This document shows, one piece after another, positions 53,142 to 61,762 of a stretch of 64,000 bases of DNA. The position numbers were made by a program, and so were the translations under genes. Under the pieces are notes generated by a model. The model did not search any database. It was not told the origin of the DNA and saw only the letters and a program-made list of their open reading frames with translations. The DNA lies in the NCBI GenBank assembly GCA_004020365.1, contig SAQR01000021.1:1-64000 (forward strand), written 5' to 3'. Source of the stretch: Mesorhizobium sp. GTDB lineage: Bacteria; Pseudomonadota; Alphaproteobacteria; Rhizobiales; Rhizobiaceae. The stretch's first letter is position 1, and the number at the start of each line of letters is the position of its first letter.

Positions 53142-54500
53142 ATGATGGGCAACGACATGTTGAAGGCGGGCGCTGCGGCGCTGGCGCTGCTGCTTGCCGG
53201 ATTTGGTTCGGCGCATCCTGTCCTTGCACAAGAACAGGTCGCGGCGGCTGCCGCTTCGGGTGATGCGACGACTTCGCCGGAGCCGCTGAGCGCCGACGAG
53301 ATGGAGGTCATGGTGGCGCGGATTGCGCTCTATCCGGACGAGTTGATCGCGGTGATCACTGCGGCTGCGCTTTATCCGCTGCAGATCGTCGAGGCGGCGC
53401 GCTTCCTCGAGCGGCACGAGAAGGACAAGAGCTTGAAGGCCAAGGATAGCTGGGACGGCTCGGTGGTGTCGCTGCTCAACTATCCGGACATCGTCAAGAT
53501 GATGAGCGACGACCTCGAATGGACGCAGGCGCTCGGCGACGCCATCGCCTACCAGCAGAAGGACGTGCTGGTTGCCATCCAGCAATTGCGCGACGAGGCG
53601 GTCGCCAAGGGCGTCATCAAATCCGACGACAAGATCCAGGTGGTCAAGGAGAACGACAATTTCGTCATCAAGTCGGCGAGCCCCGAAGTGATCTACGTCC
53701 CGCAGTACCCACCGCAGATGTTTTATGAGCCCAACTATGTGTGGGAGCCGATCCGCTATTATCCCGACCCCTATCCCTATTACTGGTATCCCGGAGCGAC
53801 CTTCTTCGCCGGGGCGGTGACGGGCGCCATCTGGGCCGCCGCCGTCGACTGGAACGACTGGGGCGTATGGGGCGGTCGCTGGAACGGCAACGACATCAAC
53901 ATCGATTGCAACAACTGCTTCAACAACCGCGACTTCAAAGGCAAGATCAACTTGAACGACGTCGACTGGAAGAACATCGACCGCAACAAGATCAACATCG
54001 ACCGCAACCAGTTCAACAAGTTCGACCAGACCAATATCAAGAACCGGATCGACAAGAATAGCGACAACGCCATCCGCGACCGCGCCCGCGACATCAAGAA
54101 GAACGACAAGCTCGCCAACAGGGCGCCGGGCAAGACGGCTGCAACGAGAGACATCCGCAAGAGCACGCTCGACGGGCTGAAGGGCCAGGGCGGTCAGGCT
54201 GCAAACAGGCCGGGCAACAAGCCGAACGTCAAACGCCCAGAAGCCAGGCCCGCCGTCGCCGACCGACCCACCGCCAACCGCCCAACCGCCCAACCGGCTA
54301 AGGTCAACCGCCCGGCCGGCAAGCCGAAACCCGCAGCAAGGATCGACAACCGGCCGAACAAGCCTTCGGGGCTTGGCAACGTCGATCGCGGCAAGGTGAC
54401 CAAGGTCAGCTCCAACCGCGGCCATCAATCAATGGGTGGCGGCAGCCGTGGTGGCGGCCACAAGCAGATCAAGCGCCCCAGTGGCGGACGCCGGCGTTAA
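53142..54500 (+). CDS. DUF3300 exported protein
   Basis: A 452-residue protein with a signal peptide (AAALALLLAGFGSAHPVLAQ) and the DUF3300 domain: VARIALYPDELIAVITAAALYPLQIVEAARFL, then DSWDGSVVSLLNYPDIVKMM and SPEVIYVPQYPP. A Tyr/Pro-rich and Trp-rich stretch (YYPDPYPYYWYPG) leads into a hydrophobic segment, an Asn/Asp/Lys-rich part (DRNKINIDRNQFNKFDQTNI) and a basic Gly/Pro/Arg-rich tail. Function unknown; the low-complexity tail suggests surface or peptidoglycan association. AGGGAGG upstream supports the start. It is followed by DUF2950, a known frequent neighbour. Confidence 0.9.
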   Translation: MMGNDMLKAGAAALALLLAGFGSAHPVLAQEQVAAAAASGDATTSPEPLSADEMEVMVARIALYPDELIAVITAAALYPLQIVEAARFLERHEKDKSLKAKDSWDGSVVSLLNYPDIVKMMSDDLEWTQALGDAIAYQQKDVLVAIQQLRDEAVAKGVIKSDDKIQVVKENDNFVIKSASPEVIYVPQYPPQMFYEPNYVWEPIRYYPDPYPYYWYPGATFFAGAVTGAIWAAAVDWNDWGVWGGRWNGNDINIDCNNCFNNRDFKGKINLNDVDWKNIDRNKINIDRNQFNKFDQTNIKNRIDKNSDNAIRDRARDIKKNDKLANRAPGKTAATRDIRKSTLDGLKGQGGQAANRPGNKPNVKRPEARPAVADRPTANRPTAQPAKVNRPAGKPKPAARIDNRPNKPSGLGNVDRGKVTKVSSNRGHQSMGGGSRGGGHKQIKRPSGGRRR

Positions 54501-54520
54501 CGGAACGGGAGGACAGGATC

Positions 54521-55507
54521 ATGACACAGTTATTTAGCACCCCCCGTCACACGGGAGTTTTTCATACAATCCTTCTCCATTCTGTCTGCGCCCTGGCACT
54601 TGCAGTGGGCATCGCTGTCTCGCAGCCAGCCGCCGCACAGGACGCGCCGGAGGCGCCGGAGATCACCGCCTTCGTGGCCGCTGCCGAGCCGCCCGTCTTC
54701 GACACGCCGGAAGCGGCTGTCGCGGCGTTCAAGAAGGCGCTGAACGATGCCGGCAACGGTGCGGTTGCGGCCCTTCTCGGCCTCGATGCGGAGAAGCTGA
54801 AAGCCGACGAGAACGCGGACGAGACGCTGGCGGCGATCAAGGAGGGTGTGGCCAAGCAGCTTGTCCTCGATGGCGAGGGCGACCGCCGCACGCTGCAGAT
54901 CGGCGACAAGCTGTGGCCGCTGCCTTTTCCGATCGTCAAGGGCGAGGACGGCAAGTGGGCTTTCGACACCTATGCCGGGCTCGAAGAGATCGTAAACCGG
55001 TATGTCGGCGAGAACGAGCTCACCGCGATCGAGACGATGCGCGCCTATGTCGATGCGCAGGAGGACTATGCGTCGCAGGACCGCGACGAGGATGGCGTGG
55101 AGGAATTCGCGCAGAAACTGATCAGCTCTGAAGGCGCGACCGACGGGCTCTACTGGCCGACCGACGACATCAACGGCGAGAGCCCGGCCGGTGGCAATAT
55201 CGATCAGGCCGAGCTCGAGGTCGCGGCCAAGGGCGAAGGCTATTTCGGCTACAAGTACAAGATCCTGACCGGTCAGGGCGACCAGATCGCCGGCGGCGCC
55301 TACGACTACGTCATCAACGGCAACATGATCGCCGGCTTCGGCCTCATCGCCTGGCCGGCCAAATATGGCGAGACCGGCGTAAAAACCTTCGCCCTCAACC
55401 AGCACGGCGTCGTCTACGAGACCGACCTCGGGCCAACCACCGAGCAGATCGTGAAATACATCGACCGCTTCAATCCCGACGACACCTGGCAGGTCGTGGC
55501 CGACTGA
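54521..55507 (+). CDS. DUF2950 exported protein
   Basis: A 328-residue protein with a signal peptide (SVCALALAVGIAVSQPAAAQD). The mature domain contains FDTPEAAVAAFKKALNDAG, GKWAFDTYAGLEEIVNRYVGENELTAIE, YVDAQEDYASQDRDEDGVEEFAQKL and the C-terminal block SPAGGNIDQAELEVAAKGEGYFGYKYKILTGQG, all typical of DUF2950. It lies 20 bases after the DUF3300 gene and the two families co-occur widely, so they probably act together in the periplasm. Function unknown. Confidence 0.92.
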   Translation: MTQLFSTPRHTGVFHTILLHSVCALALAVGIAVSQPAAAQDAPEAPEITAFVAAAEPPVFDTPEAAVAAFKKALNDAGNGAVAALLGLDAEKLKADENADETLAAIKEGVAKQLVLDGEGDRRTLQIGDKLWPLPFPIVKGEDGKWAFDTYAGLEEIVNRYVGENELTAIETMRAYVDAQEDYASQDRDEDGVEEFAQKLISSEGATDGLYWPTDDINGESPAGGNIDQAELEVAAKGEGYFGYKYKILTGQGDQIAGGAYDYVINGNMIAGFGLIAWPAKYGETGVKTFALNQHGVVYETDLGPTTEQIVKYIDRFNPDDTWQVVAD

Positions 55508-55938
55508 GAGAAATGGATCAAAAGCCGGGTTATTTTCGAGTCGATCGGCAAAACCCTGCGCTGTGGCAGAAGAGGTGGCATGGATCTAAGCTTCGCCTTC
55601 CTGGCCGAGCCCGGCCACCAGTCCGCCAGCAGGCGGCACGCCTACACCATGATCCAGCAGGCCAGTTGAGCGCCTTGCCGGCGAAGAGCACCACGTCGCC
55701 TGCGGTGACCGATAGAAACGGGGGCACGTGCAGCACCTGCTCGGCATCGAAATCGATCATCTGATCCCCGGGCGCGCATTTACATGGAGCGCGCCACTGA
55801 TGACGAACAGATTGCAACACCGAGCCGAGGGTAAGCGAAGCTGTCTGGGCTCAGAAACTGCAAGCGGTCGGAAGTTTGTCTCAGGAGACCCCCTGGAGTG
55901 TGCTAGCCTCACCTGCAGAACGATGAGGTCTTATCGGC
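55508..55938. other. Intergenic region between the DUF2950 and antiporter genes
   Basis: About 430 bases without a convincing gene. On the minus strand a short frame reads MIDFDAEQVLHVPPFLSVTAGDVVLFAGK, which looks protein-like but has no clear context; it may be a remnant. Confidence 0.35.
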
Positions 55939-57018
55939 GTGGCTGCTGCACAAACTCCCTGGTGGGCATGGACCTGGCCAGCAGTGGCGTGGGCTATCCT
56001 GTTGACGACATTCTTTGCAGGCACCGGGGGCTTCATTGCTGCCTTTGCGGGAGCGGTCCTGATCGCCACCGTTTTCGCGGCCGTATACAACGCTGAGGTC
56101 GTCGCGCACCGCACCGGCGAGCCCTTCGGCACGCTTGTACTGGCCGTTGCCGTCACGGTTATCGAAGTGGCACTAATCGTCTCGGTGATGATCTCTGCTC
56201 CGGTCGAAAAAGCGGGGCTGGCGCGCGACACGGTGTTCGCCGCTGTCATGATCGTGATGAACGGCATCGTCGGCCTGTGCCTGCTGTGGGGCGGCGTGCG
56301 CCATCACGAACAGGGATTTCAGCTCCAGGGAGCGAGCGCCGCCTTGGCCGTCCTGGCCGCGCTCACCACACTGACGCTGGTTGTGCCAAACGTCGTCGCA
56401 ACCTCAGCCGGTCCGATGTTCAGCACGTCGCAGCTTGTCTTCGTGGGCATGGTCTCGCTGGTCCTCTACGGTTCATTCGTCTTCGTCCAGACCGTGCGGC
56501 ACCGCGACTACTTTCTGCCACCTGAGGCGGGCGATGAGGAAGCGCACGCGTCGCCGCCCTCCAACAGGACGGCAGCCATCAGCGCAGGATTGCTGCTGGT
56601 CTCCCTCGTTGCGGTCGTGGCGCTTGCGAAATCCCTGACGCCAACGGTGGAGGCGGGAATCGCCCGGCTCGGGGTGCCAAAAGCCGTCGTGGGGATCGTA
56701 ATTGCGGCGGTGGTGCTGCTTCCGGAATTACTGGCAGCGCTCAGAGCGGCCCGGGCCAACCGACTTCAGACCAGTCTGAACTTGGCGTTGGGGTCGATAC
56801 TCGCGGCAATCGGCCTGACCATTCCCGCAGTTGCGCTCGTTTCGATAGTGCTTGGCCAGCCGCTAGAGCTCGGTCTGCACGAAAAGGACCAGGTCCTGCT
56901 GGTTCTGACGCTTATCGTCAGCGTGATCACTTTGGGTACCGGCCGGACCACAGTGCTTCAGGGCATAGTACACCTGGTCATCTTCGCAGTGTTCTTGTTT
57001 TTCGCTGCCGTGCCGTGA
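55939..57018 (+). CDS. ChaA-type calcium/proton antiporter
   Basis: A 359-residue membrane protein with two sodium/calcium exchanger repeats and about eleven helices. The first alpha repeat contains YNAEVVAHRTGEPFGTLVLAVAVTVIEVALIVSVM, and the second VVLLPELLAALRAARANRLQTSLNLALGSILAAIGLTIPAV, each with the acidic ion-binding Glu. It exchanges Ca2+ (or Na+/K+) for protons across the inner membrane. The start is a GTG at 55939 with GATGAGG upstream. It is separate from the DUF2950 gene and convergent with the DUF2319 gene. Confidence 0.9.
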   Translation: MAAAQTPWWAWTWPAVAWAILLTTFFAGTGGFIAAFAGAVLIATVFAAVYNAEVVAHRTGEPFGTLVLAVAVTVIEVALIVSVMISAPVEKAGLARDTVFAAVMIVMNGIVGLCLLWGGVRHHEQGFQLQGASAALAVLAALTTLTLVVPNVVATSAGPMFSTSQLVFVGMVSLVLYGSFVFVQTVRHRDYFLPPEAGDEEAHASPPSNRTAAISAGLLLVSLVAVVALAKSLTPTVEAGIARLGVPKAVVGIVIAAVVLLPELLAALRAARANRLQTSLNLALGSILAAIGLTIPAVALVSIVLGQPLELGLHEKDQVLLVLTLIVSVITLGTGRTTVLQGIVHLVIFAVFLFFAAVP

Positions 57019-57098
57019 GGCCTCACCGCCTTCAAAAACGCACGGAATGGTCGTGAACGGCATACGTCGAGGCGCTTGGCCTTCGCCAGCCGCGCCCT

Positions 57099-58748
57099 TC
57101 AACGCCGTCGCAAAAATTCCAGCTTCAGCCGGTTGATCTGCTCCGCGGTCCATCCCCGAACGTCAGTCACTTCGATCCAGGCATCGATGTAATGCTCCGG
57201 CGCATATACATGCCCGTACCCCATCGGGGCCGTTGTGGCCATCGCCATGTCGACGGTGAGCTGGAGAAGCGTCACGACCGGATACCATTTGAGCTCGGGA
57301 GACACGTCGGAACCGCGCGGTCCCGCCAGCCATTCCGGCTGTCGGTACAGGGACCGGTAGTCGAAGAACGTCACCGGGTCGCTCGCATATTGAAGATAGA
57401 CGATCCGCATCGGTCCCCAATGTGCGTCCGGGATCGCCAGGCCGTTCTCCTGGCTCGTGAACCGCACATACGACCCGTCCCTGAAGCGTGGCAGCCAGGC
57501 TGGCGATCCTCGCTCGCGGTCGTCGGTGACGGAACGCCAGATCCTGCTCGGAAATGGCGGGCCGCTCCAAAGTGCCCCCTGATACGGGTCGCCGATCACT
57601 TCGAACAATTCGGCGGATTGCTCGGAGCTCAAGGCGCCAAGGCTCAGCCCGTGCAAATAGAGTCTTGGGCGGCTTTCCTTCGGGAGCTTGGCCCAATGGC
57701 TGTAGATTTCCGCAAAAAGGGTGCGAGCGGCCTCGGCGCCATAGCCGGGCTCGACCAGGAGGGACAGCCAGCTTGTGAGATACGAATACTGCATGGCGAC
57801 ACTCGCGACGTCACCGCCGTGGAGATATTCGACGGTGTCCATTGCAGCAGGGTCTATCCAACCGGTGCCTGTCGGCATCACCACGATCAGCACCGAGCGA
57901 TTGAATCCGTCGACGCGCTTGAGCTCCTCGAGGGCGAGCTTTGCGCGCTCCTCGGCTGTCTCCGCAGACCGCAATCCGACATAGACGCGGATCGGCTCGC
58001 GCGCATCCATCCCCAGGAACGAGCCTAAATCTTTGCTCGTCGGTCCAGTCGCGATGAACTCCCGTCCCGCCCTTCCTAGATCGTCCCACTCGATCAGCGA
58101 GGTATCGCTTCCGGTCTTGCTGGGGTCGGCCGGCTGTTGGGTCTCGGGCTCGATCAGCTCATCGAATGCCTGGAAAGACGAATCCGCGGCATGGAGCGCA
58201 AACCTGAAGAAAACGCCGTTGACCACTGCCCAGAATAACGCAGCCGCAGCGGCAATGCCGATCACGTATGACACGCGTTTCGGCACGATCCGGCCAAGCA
58301 TTCGCGAGATGAACAGGAACGTCACCTGAAACAATCGCGCCAAGAGGATCAGGAGCACGAAGGTCAGCAACGCGATCAGACCGACCTTCAGGGGGTGCGC
58401 AGTGTCTACCGGCTCGAGCCTCATGAGCTGCCGGATCGAATTTTGCCATTCCGAAGCCTGCCAGAGAAACGCGACGGCAACCAGGATGCAGGTGGCCGCA
58501 GCGACGAGTTTGATGGCCCGCAAGATGCGGCCCGTGGGCTTGGGCAGCTCCAGGTAGTCGGCCAGCCAGCGCCCGAACACGCCAAGCCCATATCCGGCCG
58601 CGAAAGAGCATCCGGATAGAACGCCTTGCGTTACAAACGTGCGTGGAAGCAGCGTAGGGGTGAGCGAGGCCGCAAAGAAGAGTGTTCCGATCAGCAGGCC
58701 AGCGGCTGAGAAGGAACGCCAGAACCTGAATATCCAGAATAGCCTCAT
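57099..58748 (-). CDS. Membrane-embedded alpha/beta-hydrolase (DUF2319/Abhydrolase_9)
   Basis: A 549-residue protein. The N-terminal third has four or five membrane helices (for example LLIGTLFFAASLTPTLLPR, IKLVAAATCILVAVAFLW, VGLIALLTFVLLILLARL). The C-terminal hydrolase contains the nucleophile motif YLHGLSLGALSS (GLSLG), IRVYVGLRSAETAEERA, PTGTGWIDPAAMDTVEYLHGGDVASVAMQYSYLTSW and WLPRFRDGSYVRF. Family members are predicted esterases of unknown substrate. The frame is open to 59066, but the ATG at 58748 begins the membrane domain. Confidence 0.87.
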   Translation of the reverse strand: MRLFWIFRFWRSFSAAGLLIGTLFFAASLTPTLLPRTFVTQGVLSGCSFAAGYGLGVFGRWLADYLELPKPTGRILRAIKLVAAATCILVAVAFLWQASEWQNSIRQLMRLEPVDTAHPLKVGLIALLTFVLLILLARLFQVTFLFISRMLGRIVPKRVSYVIGIAAAAALFWAVVNGVFFRFALHAADSSFQAFDELIEPETQQPADPSKTGSDTSLIEWDDLGRAGREFIATGPTSKDLGSFLGMDAREPIRVYVGLRSAETAEERAKLALEELKRVDGFNRSVLIVVMPTGTGWIDPAAMDTVEYLHGGDVASVAMQYSYLTSWLSLLVEPGYGAEAARTLFAEIYSHWAKLPKESRPRLYLHGLSLGALSSEQSAELFEVIGDPYQGALWSGPPFPSRIWRSVTDDRERGSPAWLPRFRDGSYVRFTSQENGLAIPDAHWGPMRIVYLQYASDPVTFFDYRSLYRQPEWLAGPRGSDVSPELKWYPVVTLLQLTVDMAMATTAPMGYGHVYAPEHYIDAWIEVTDVRGWTAEQINRLKLEFLRRR

Positions 58749-58925
58749 TGGAGCGGCCACGTGCGATCGTTGGAGTGCTTCGAGGCAGCTTGCCGTGCAA
58801 GATATGTCGGCGCAACCCGCAACTGCGCGGAACCACGGCGACGCTTTCCGCCGGCCTTTCCTTTGGCCAGACGACAGCGGAACTTCGGGCGAGACCTCCA
58901 CGACCACAACCCAGCACCGATCAGG

Positions 58926-59093
58926 GGGAATGACACCACCACCACCACCAGCGGCACGAACCCGGACTCGGCCAAGGATTGCGCGCCTGGCCAGCAGGCC
59001 GGCAGCGCGCAGGAGGCCGCCCCTGGTCAGCAGGACACGGACGCCAAGACCGCCGCCCCCGAGCAAATGAAGAAGACCAACGAGGATTGCTGA
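58926..59093 (+). pseudogene. Possible 3' remnant of a small secreted protein gene
   Basis: The frame ends with NPDSAKDCAPGQQAGSAQEAAPGQQ and TAAPEQMKKTNEDC, a low-complexity APGQQ repeat as I recall from small exported rhizobial proteins. No start or signal peptide is present in front; the upstream sequence is antisense to the hydrolase gene region. It is either a truncated gene or chance. Confidence 0.3.
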
Positions 59094-59116
59094 TTGGCAA
59101 CGCCATACAAGGGGAA

Positions 59117-59181
59117 GGCCGGCGCCGCTTGGGGGGCGTTGGGGTAGAATGCCTGCAGGGCGCCGGCCTGGCGGATTGGGG
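59117..59181. repeat. G-rich hairpin repeat, copy 2
   Basis: GGCCGGCGCC (59117-59126) and GGCGCCGGCC (59159-59168) enclose a G-rich loop. The first 30 bases and the part from the second arm onward match copy 1 at 26796-26859, while the middle of the loop differs. Confidence 0.75.
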
Positions 59182-59259
59182 TCCGCTATTGGATAGTATC
59201 AAATTTGGCGATTCGAGTAATTGCGTGATCGCGGAATGTGAGGAGGCGGTCGACGACGC

Positions 59260-59435
59260 TCAGTCCTTTGCATCATCACGGTCTTGCACAGAGCCGTCGT
59301 TTTTATCTGCCGGGCTTTCTAACCCGGCCAGTTGCCGGACCGGCCATTTCTTTAGCGAGGCCCACCAGGGCATCGACCTTTTGCATCTGGTCCGCGTCAC
59401 CGCTGTTGGCAACGCGTTTACGGATCGTCTTATCG
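59260..59435 (-). pseudogene. Truncated, frameshifted copy of the 79-residue gene
   Basis: Reading the minus strand, TIRKRVANSGDADQMQKVDAL aligns with RIRKHVANGGHLDQMQEVDAL of the gene at 26943-27182. After an extra base the frame shifts and continues as LAGLESPADKNDGSVQDRDDA. The 5' third is missing and the fragment is fused directly to the end of the zinc-ribbon copy 2. Confidence 0.7.
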
Positions 59436-59639
59436 CAATGCCCCTTGGGCGGCTAATAGCCTGTACTTTTCGAAGATCGCCAGCTTCTGCGGATAGGTGA
59501 TCCGTACCCTGGCGTTGCACCCGTCGCATCTGAAGTGCGCGATCGTTTTCAGCGCAGAGCCCTTCCTTACCGCCGGATGCGAGCAATCCGGACAATCGAA
59601 TGTGAGCGCAACATCAGACAAATCTTGGGCTAGACCCAT
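59430..59639 (-). CDS. Small zinc-ribbon protein, copy 2
   Basis: A 69-residue close paralogue of the protein at 25806-26015, with CPDC and CDGC knuckles and the conserved VRITYPQKLAIFEK segment. It has the same AAGGAG box and start context. The gene is intact although the neighbouring copy of the 79-residue gene is broken. Function unknown. Confidence 0.65.
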   Translation of the reverse strand: MGLAQDLSDVALTFDCPDCSHPAVRKGSALKTIAHFRCDGCNARVRITYPQKLAIFEKYRLLAAQGALR

Positions 59640-59750
59640 TTCCATCTCCTTCGCAAGCGCTGTGGCTACACTCTGGCGGGACTCAATGGGCAATGCAGAT
59701 GCCAATCCGGCTGTGCTAACGCGAACAATTCGCCTCGGAACGCCGCCAAG

Positions 59751-59984
59751 CTAGTGCGCCTTCTCTGCGCCCTTTGAAAGACGAAGAGACCTAACTTCAT
59801 CCAGCAGTTCGTGCTCCCTGGTAGTAATGTTTCGGAAGATTGCGACAATCGCCACCGCTAAGGCCTCGGCATCCCGGCTTGAAGAATCGATGTGTTCATC
59901 TGCGCAAACCTGATCGAACACGCGTTCGCAAAGAGCCAGATCATGAGGGCTGAGGCAGGTGCGATTGGAACGCCGACGCAGCAT
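59751..59984 (-). CDS. Hypothetical 77-residue protein, copy 2
   Basis: An intact paralogue of the protein at 26133-26366, same length, with LSPHDLALCERVFDQVCADEHID and AIFRNITTREHELL conserved and more variable ends. It lies upstream of zinc-ribbon copy 2 on the minus strand, as in copy 1, so the pair was duplicated together. Function unknown. Confidence 0.6.
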   Translation of the reverse strand: MLRRRSNRTCLSPHDLALCERVFDQVCADEHIDSSSRDAEALAVAIVAIFRNITTREHELLDEVRSLRLSKGAEKAH

Positions 59985-60069
59985 CTGTGCGAACCTTTCA
60001 GGGCCGTTGCCCGTGCTTGCGGCGGGCTTGTTTTGCCGATGAACCGCTGAGGCGTGTATTGGAATAGGT

Positions 60070-60372
60070 TTACTCGCTGACTGATGACTGGTCTTTCAAT
60101 AGTCCCAAAATCAGCGCGCACTCGCGAGCTCTATACTGTCCAGCAATCATAAGTTGTCGGTAATCTCGCAGTTTTTGGTCTGGGACATGAAATCCTCGCC
60201 GAAATTCCGCCGCCTCTTTCGGAGTTCGAGTGCAACCGAGTTTACTGGCGGTGACTTTCAAACTCGCCAGTGAGCATCCGACCTTGGCTGCAATATCTTT
60301 CAAAGGTTCGTTATTAAAATATCCATCAAGAATTATCTTGCGACGAGCTTCAGTTTTGAGCTTCGCGTTCAT
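60070..60372 (-). CDS. Small helix-turn-helix protein
   Basis: A 100-residue protein with the pattern ILDGYFNNEPLKDIAAKVGCS followed by LASLKVTASKLGCTRTPKEA, a helix-turn-helix of the type in small regulators and transposase-like DNA-binding domains. The C-terminal half is helical. A GAGGAGAC box before the ATG at 60372 supports translation. No named family recognised. It is divergent from the AraC-type gene. Confidence 0.6.
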   Translation of the reverse strand: MNAKLKTEARRKIILDGYFNNEPLKDIAAKVGCSLASLKVTASKLGCTRTPKEAAEFRRGFHVPDQKLRDYRQLMIAGQYRARECALILGLLKDQSSVSE

Positions 60373-60601
60373 TTTGTTGTCTCCTCAACTGCGCTTTCAC
60401 CGTGCCAGATTCTATACGCGCCAGGTTGAAGAGTGTCGTTATCGTCACATCCAGAAACTTATCTCGGAATGCATTTCTTGATGCAGCCCAACGTGATGGC
60501 GCTCTGTGGACTCGCGTTCCGCTGGTCTTGCCAGATGCCTGTGATACACCACATGATTGCGGTGGAGATGGGCATACCGGAATCGGATACGGCACTACGC
60601 G

Positions 60602-61744
60602 ATGGACGCTAAGAGGCAGGACAAGGCGCTTGCGAGGCAGGCGATTGGGCGCGATCGACGTCGTTGGCCGCGCGAAGCTCAACCTTACAATGAGGCTGCC
60701 CCGTCACTTGCGCCGGCGCTCGAACCTTTGCCCTTTTCGACGCTCGAACTGGCGCCAGAGGATCAATTCGTCGCCTGGCAGGCGCATATGGCTCCGCTTG
60801 TCGAGGTCAAGTTGCCGGATGACAAATCGCTCGACGATGGCTTTCCCGCCGACCACACGGCTTGGAACCTCGGCGGCATGTTGATCGTTCAACAGCGCGC
60901 ACCGGCACATAGTTATATGCGTTCTGCTGCGAAGCTTCGGTCCAGTTCGATCGATCACTGGTATATCGCTGTGCCGTATACCGGCCGGTCGTGGACGGAG
61001 GTCGATCGCCGCGTAGCGGAAAACCAGCCGGGCAAATTAGAGATTAGATCGCTTGGCTACCCGTTTCGCGGGAGGGCAACGGAATCCCAAAGTCTCTTTC
61101 TCTATTTGCCGCGTGATCTGTTCGCCGATGCGGCGGCAAGCCTGGACGCAAAGAATAATTCAATTCTGTCCGGCAACTTTGCCGACCTTTTGCTCGACTA
61201 CCTCAACAGCATCGAAGCAAGACTGCGCAGTCTCACGGCTGACGATCTGCCCCGCATCGTGCACGCAACACGCAGCATGATCATTGCCTGCCTCTCGCCC
61301 CCGGCAGAACATGCCGCGGCCACCGAACAATTGGTGAGTGTCGCGCTGATGGAGCGAGCCCGTCGATACGTCCACAACAATCTGGATGCGGCTCATCTGA
61401 CGCCGGACTCAATGTGCCGGGCGCTCGGCGTCTCGCGCACTCGTCTTTATCAGTTGTTCGAACCGAGCGGTGGTGTTCTCCACTACATACAAAGTCGCCG
61501 ACTTCTGGCAGCCCATGTTGCGCTTAGCGATCCGGCGGACAGCCGGCGCATTGTCAATATTGCCGAAGCCGTCGGGTTTAGTTCAGCGGCTAATTTCAGC
61601 CGAGCATTTAGCAAGGAATTCGGTTACAGCCCCCGCGAAGTCCGAAGCTCCGTGGTGTTGCCGCGCCCCGCCCACTCTGTTTCGCATGCCGGACACGAGG
61701 AGGCCTCTTCCTTTGAACATTGGCTCAAAGCGCTCGGAAGCTGA
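60602..61744 (+). CDS. AraC family transcriptional regulator
   Basis: A roughly 380-residue regulator. The N-terminal part, of AraC_binding_2 type, contains AWNLGGMLIVQQRAPAHSYMR, IDHWYIAVPYTGRSW and the SLGYPFRGR turn. The C-terminal HTH_18 domain is clear: LTPDSMCRALGVSRTRLYQLFEPSGGVLHYIQ and IVNIAEAVGFSSAANFSRAFSKEFGYSPREVR. The ATG at 60602 is used; the frame is open to 60557 and no strong ribosome-binding site settles the start. A GGDEF-EAL gene follows after 18 bases and could be its target or co-transcribed. Confidence 0.88.
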   Translation: MDAKRQDKALARQAIGRDRRRWPREAQPYNEAAPSLAPALEPLPFSTLELAPEDQFVAWQAHMAPLVEVKLPDDKSLDDGFPADHTAWNLGGMLIVQQRAPAHSYMRSAAKLRSSSIDHWYIAVPYTGRSWTEVDRRVAENQPGKLEIRSLGYPFRGRATESQSLFLYLPRDLFADAAASLDAKNNSILSGNFADLLLDYLNSIEARLRSLTADDLPRIVHATRSMIIACLSPPAEHAAATEQLVSVALMERARRYVHNNLDAAHLTPDSMCRALGVSRTRLYQLFEPSGGVLHYIQSRRLLAAHVALSDPADSRRIVNIAEAVGFSSAANFSRAFSKEFGYSPREVRSSVVLPRPAHSVSHAGHEEASSFEHWLKALGS

Positions 61745-61762
61745 GTACAAGATCGAGGATGG

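Larger units (their letters stand above)
58749..59429. other. Gene-poor stretch with repeat copy and gene remnants
   Basis: It contains a possible 3' remnant of a small secreted protein gene (58926-59093), the G-rich hairpin repeat and a frameshifted relative of the 79-residue gene. CAC triplets at 58929-58950 form a short microsatellite. Confidence 0.45.

Noticed and set aside
52989-54428. 479-codon minus-strand frame antisense to DUF3300
   Set aside because: It arises from biased codons in the DUF3300 low-complexity region and is very rich in Val and Asp without domain structure.
55530-55820. Minus-strand 96-codon frame containing VLHVPPFLSVTAGDVVLFAGK
   Set aside because: Protein-like in the middle only; no ribosome-binding site and atypical ends. 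It was left as a possible remnant within the gap entry.
58929-58950. CAC triplet run as a CRISPR-like or regulatory repeat
   Set aside because: It is a short microsatellite without spacers and lies in a decayed region.
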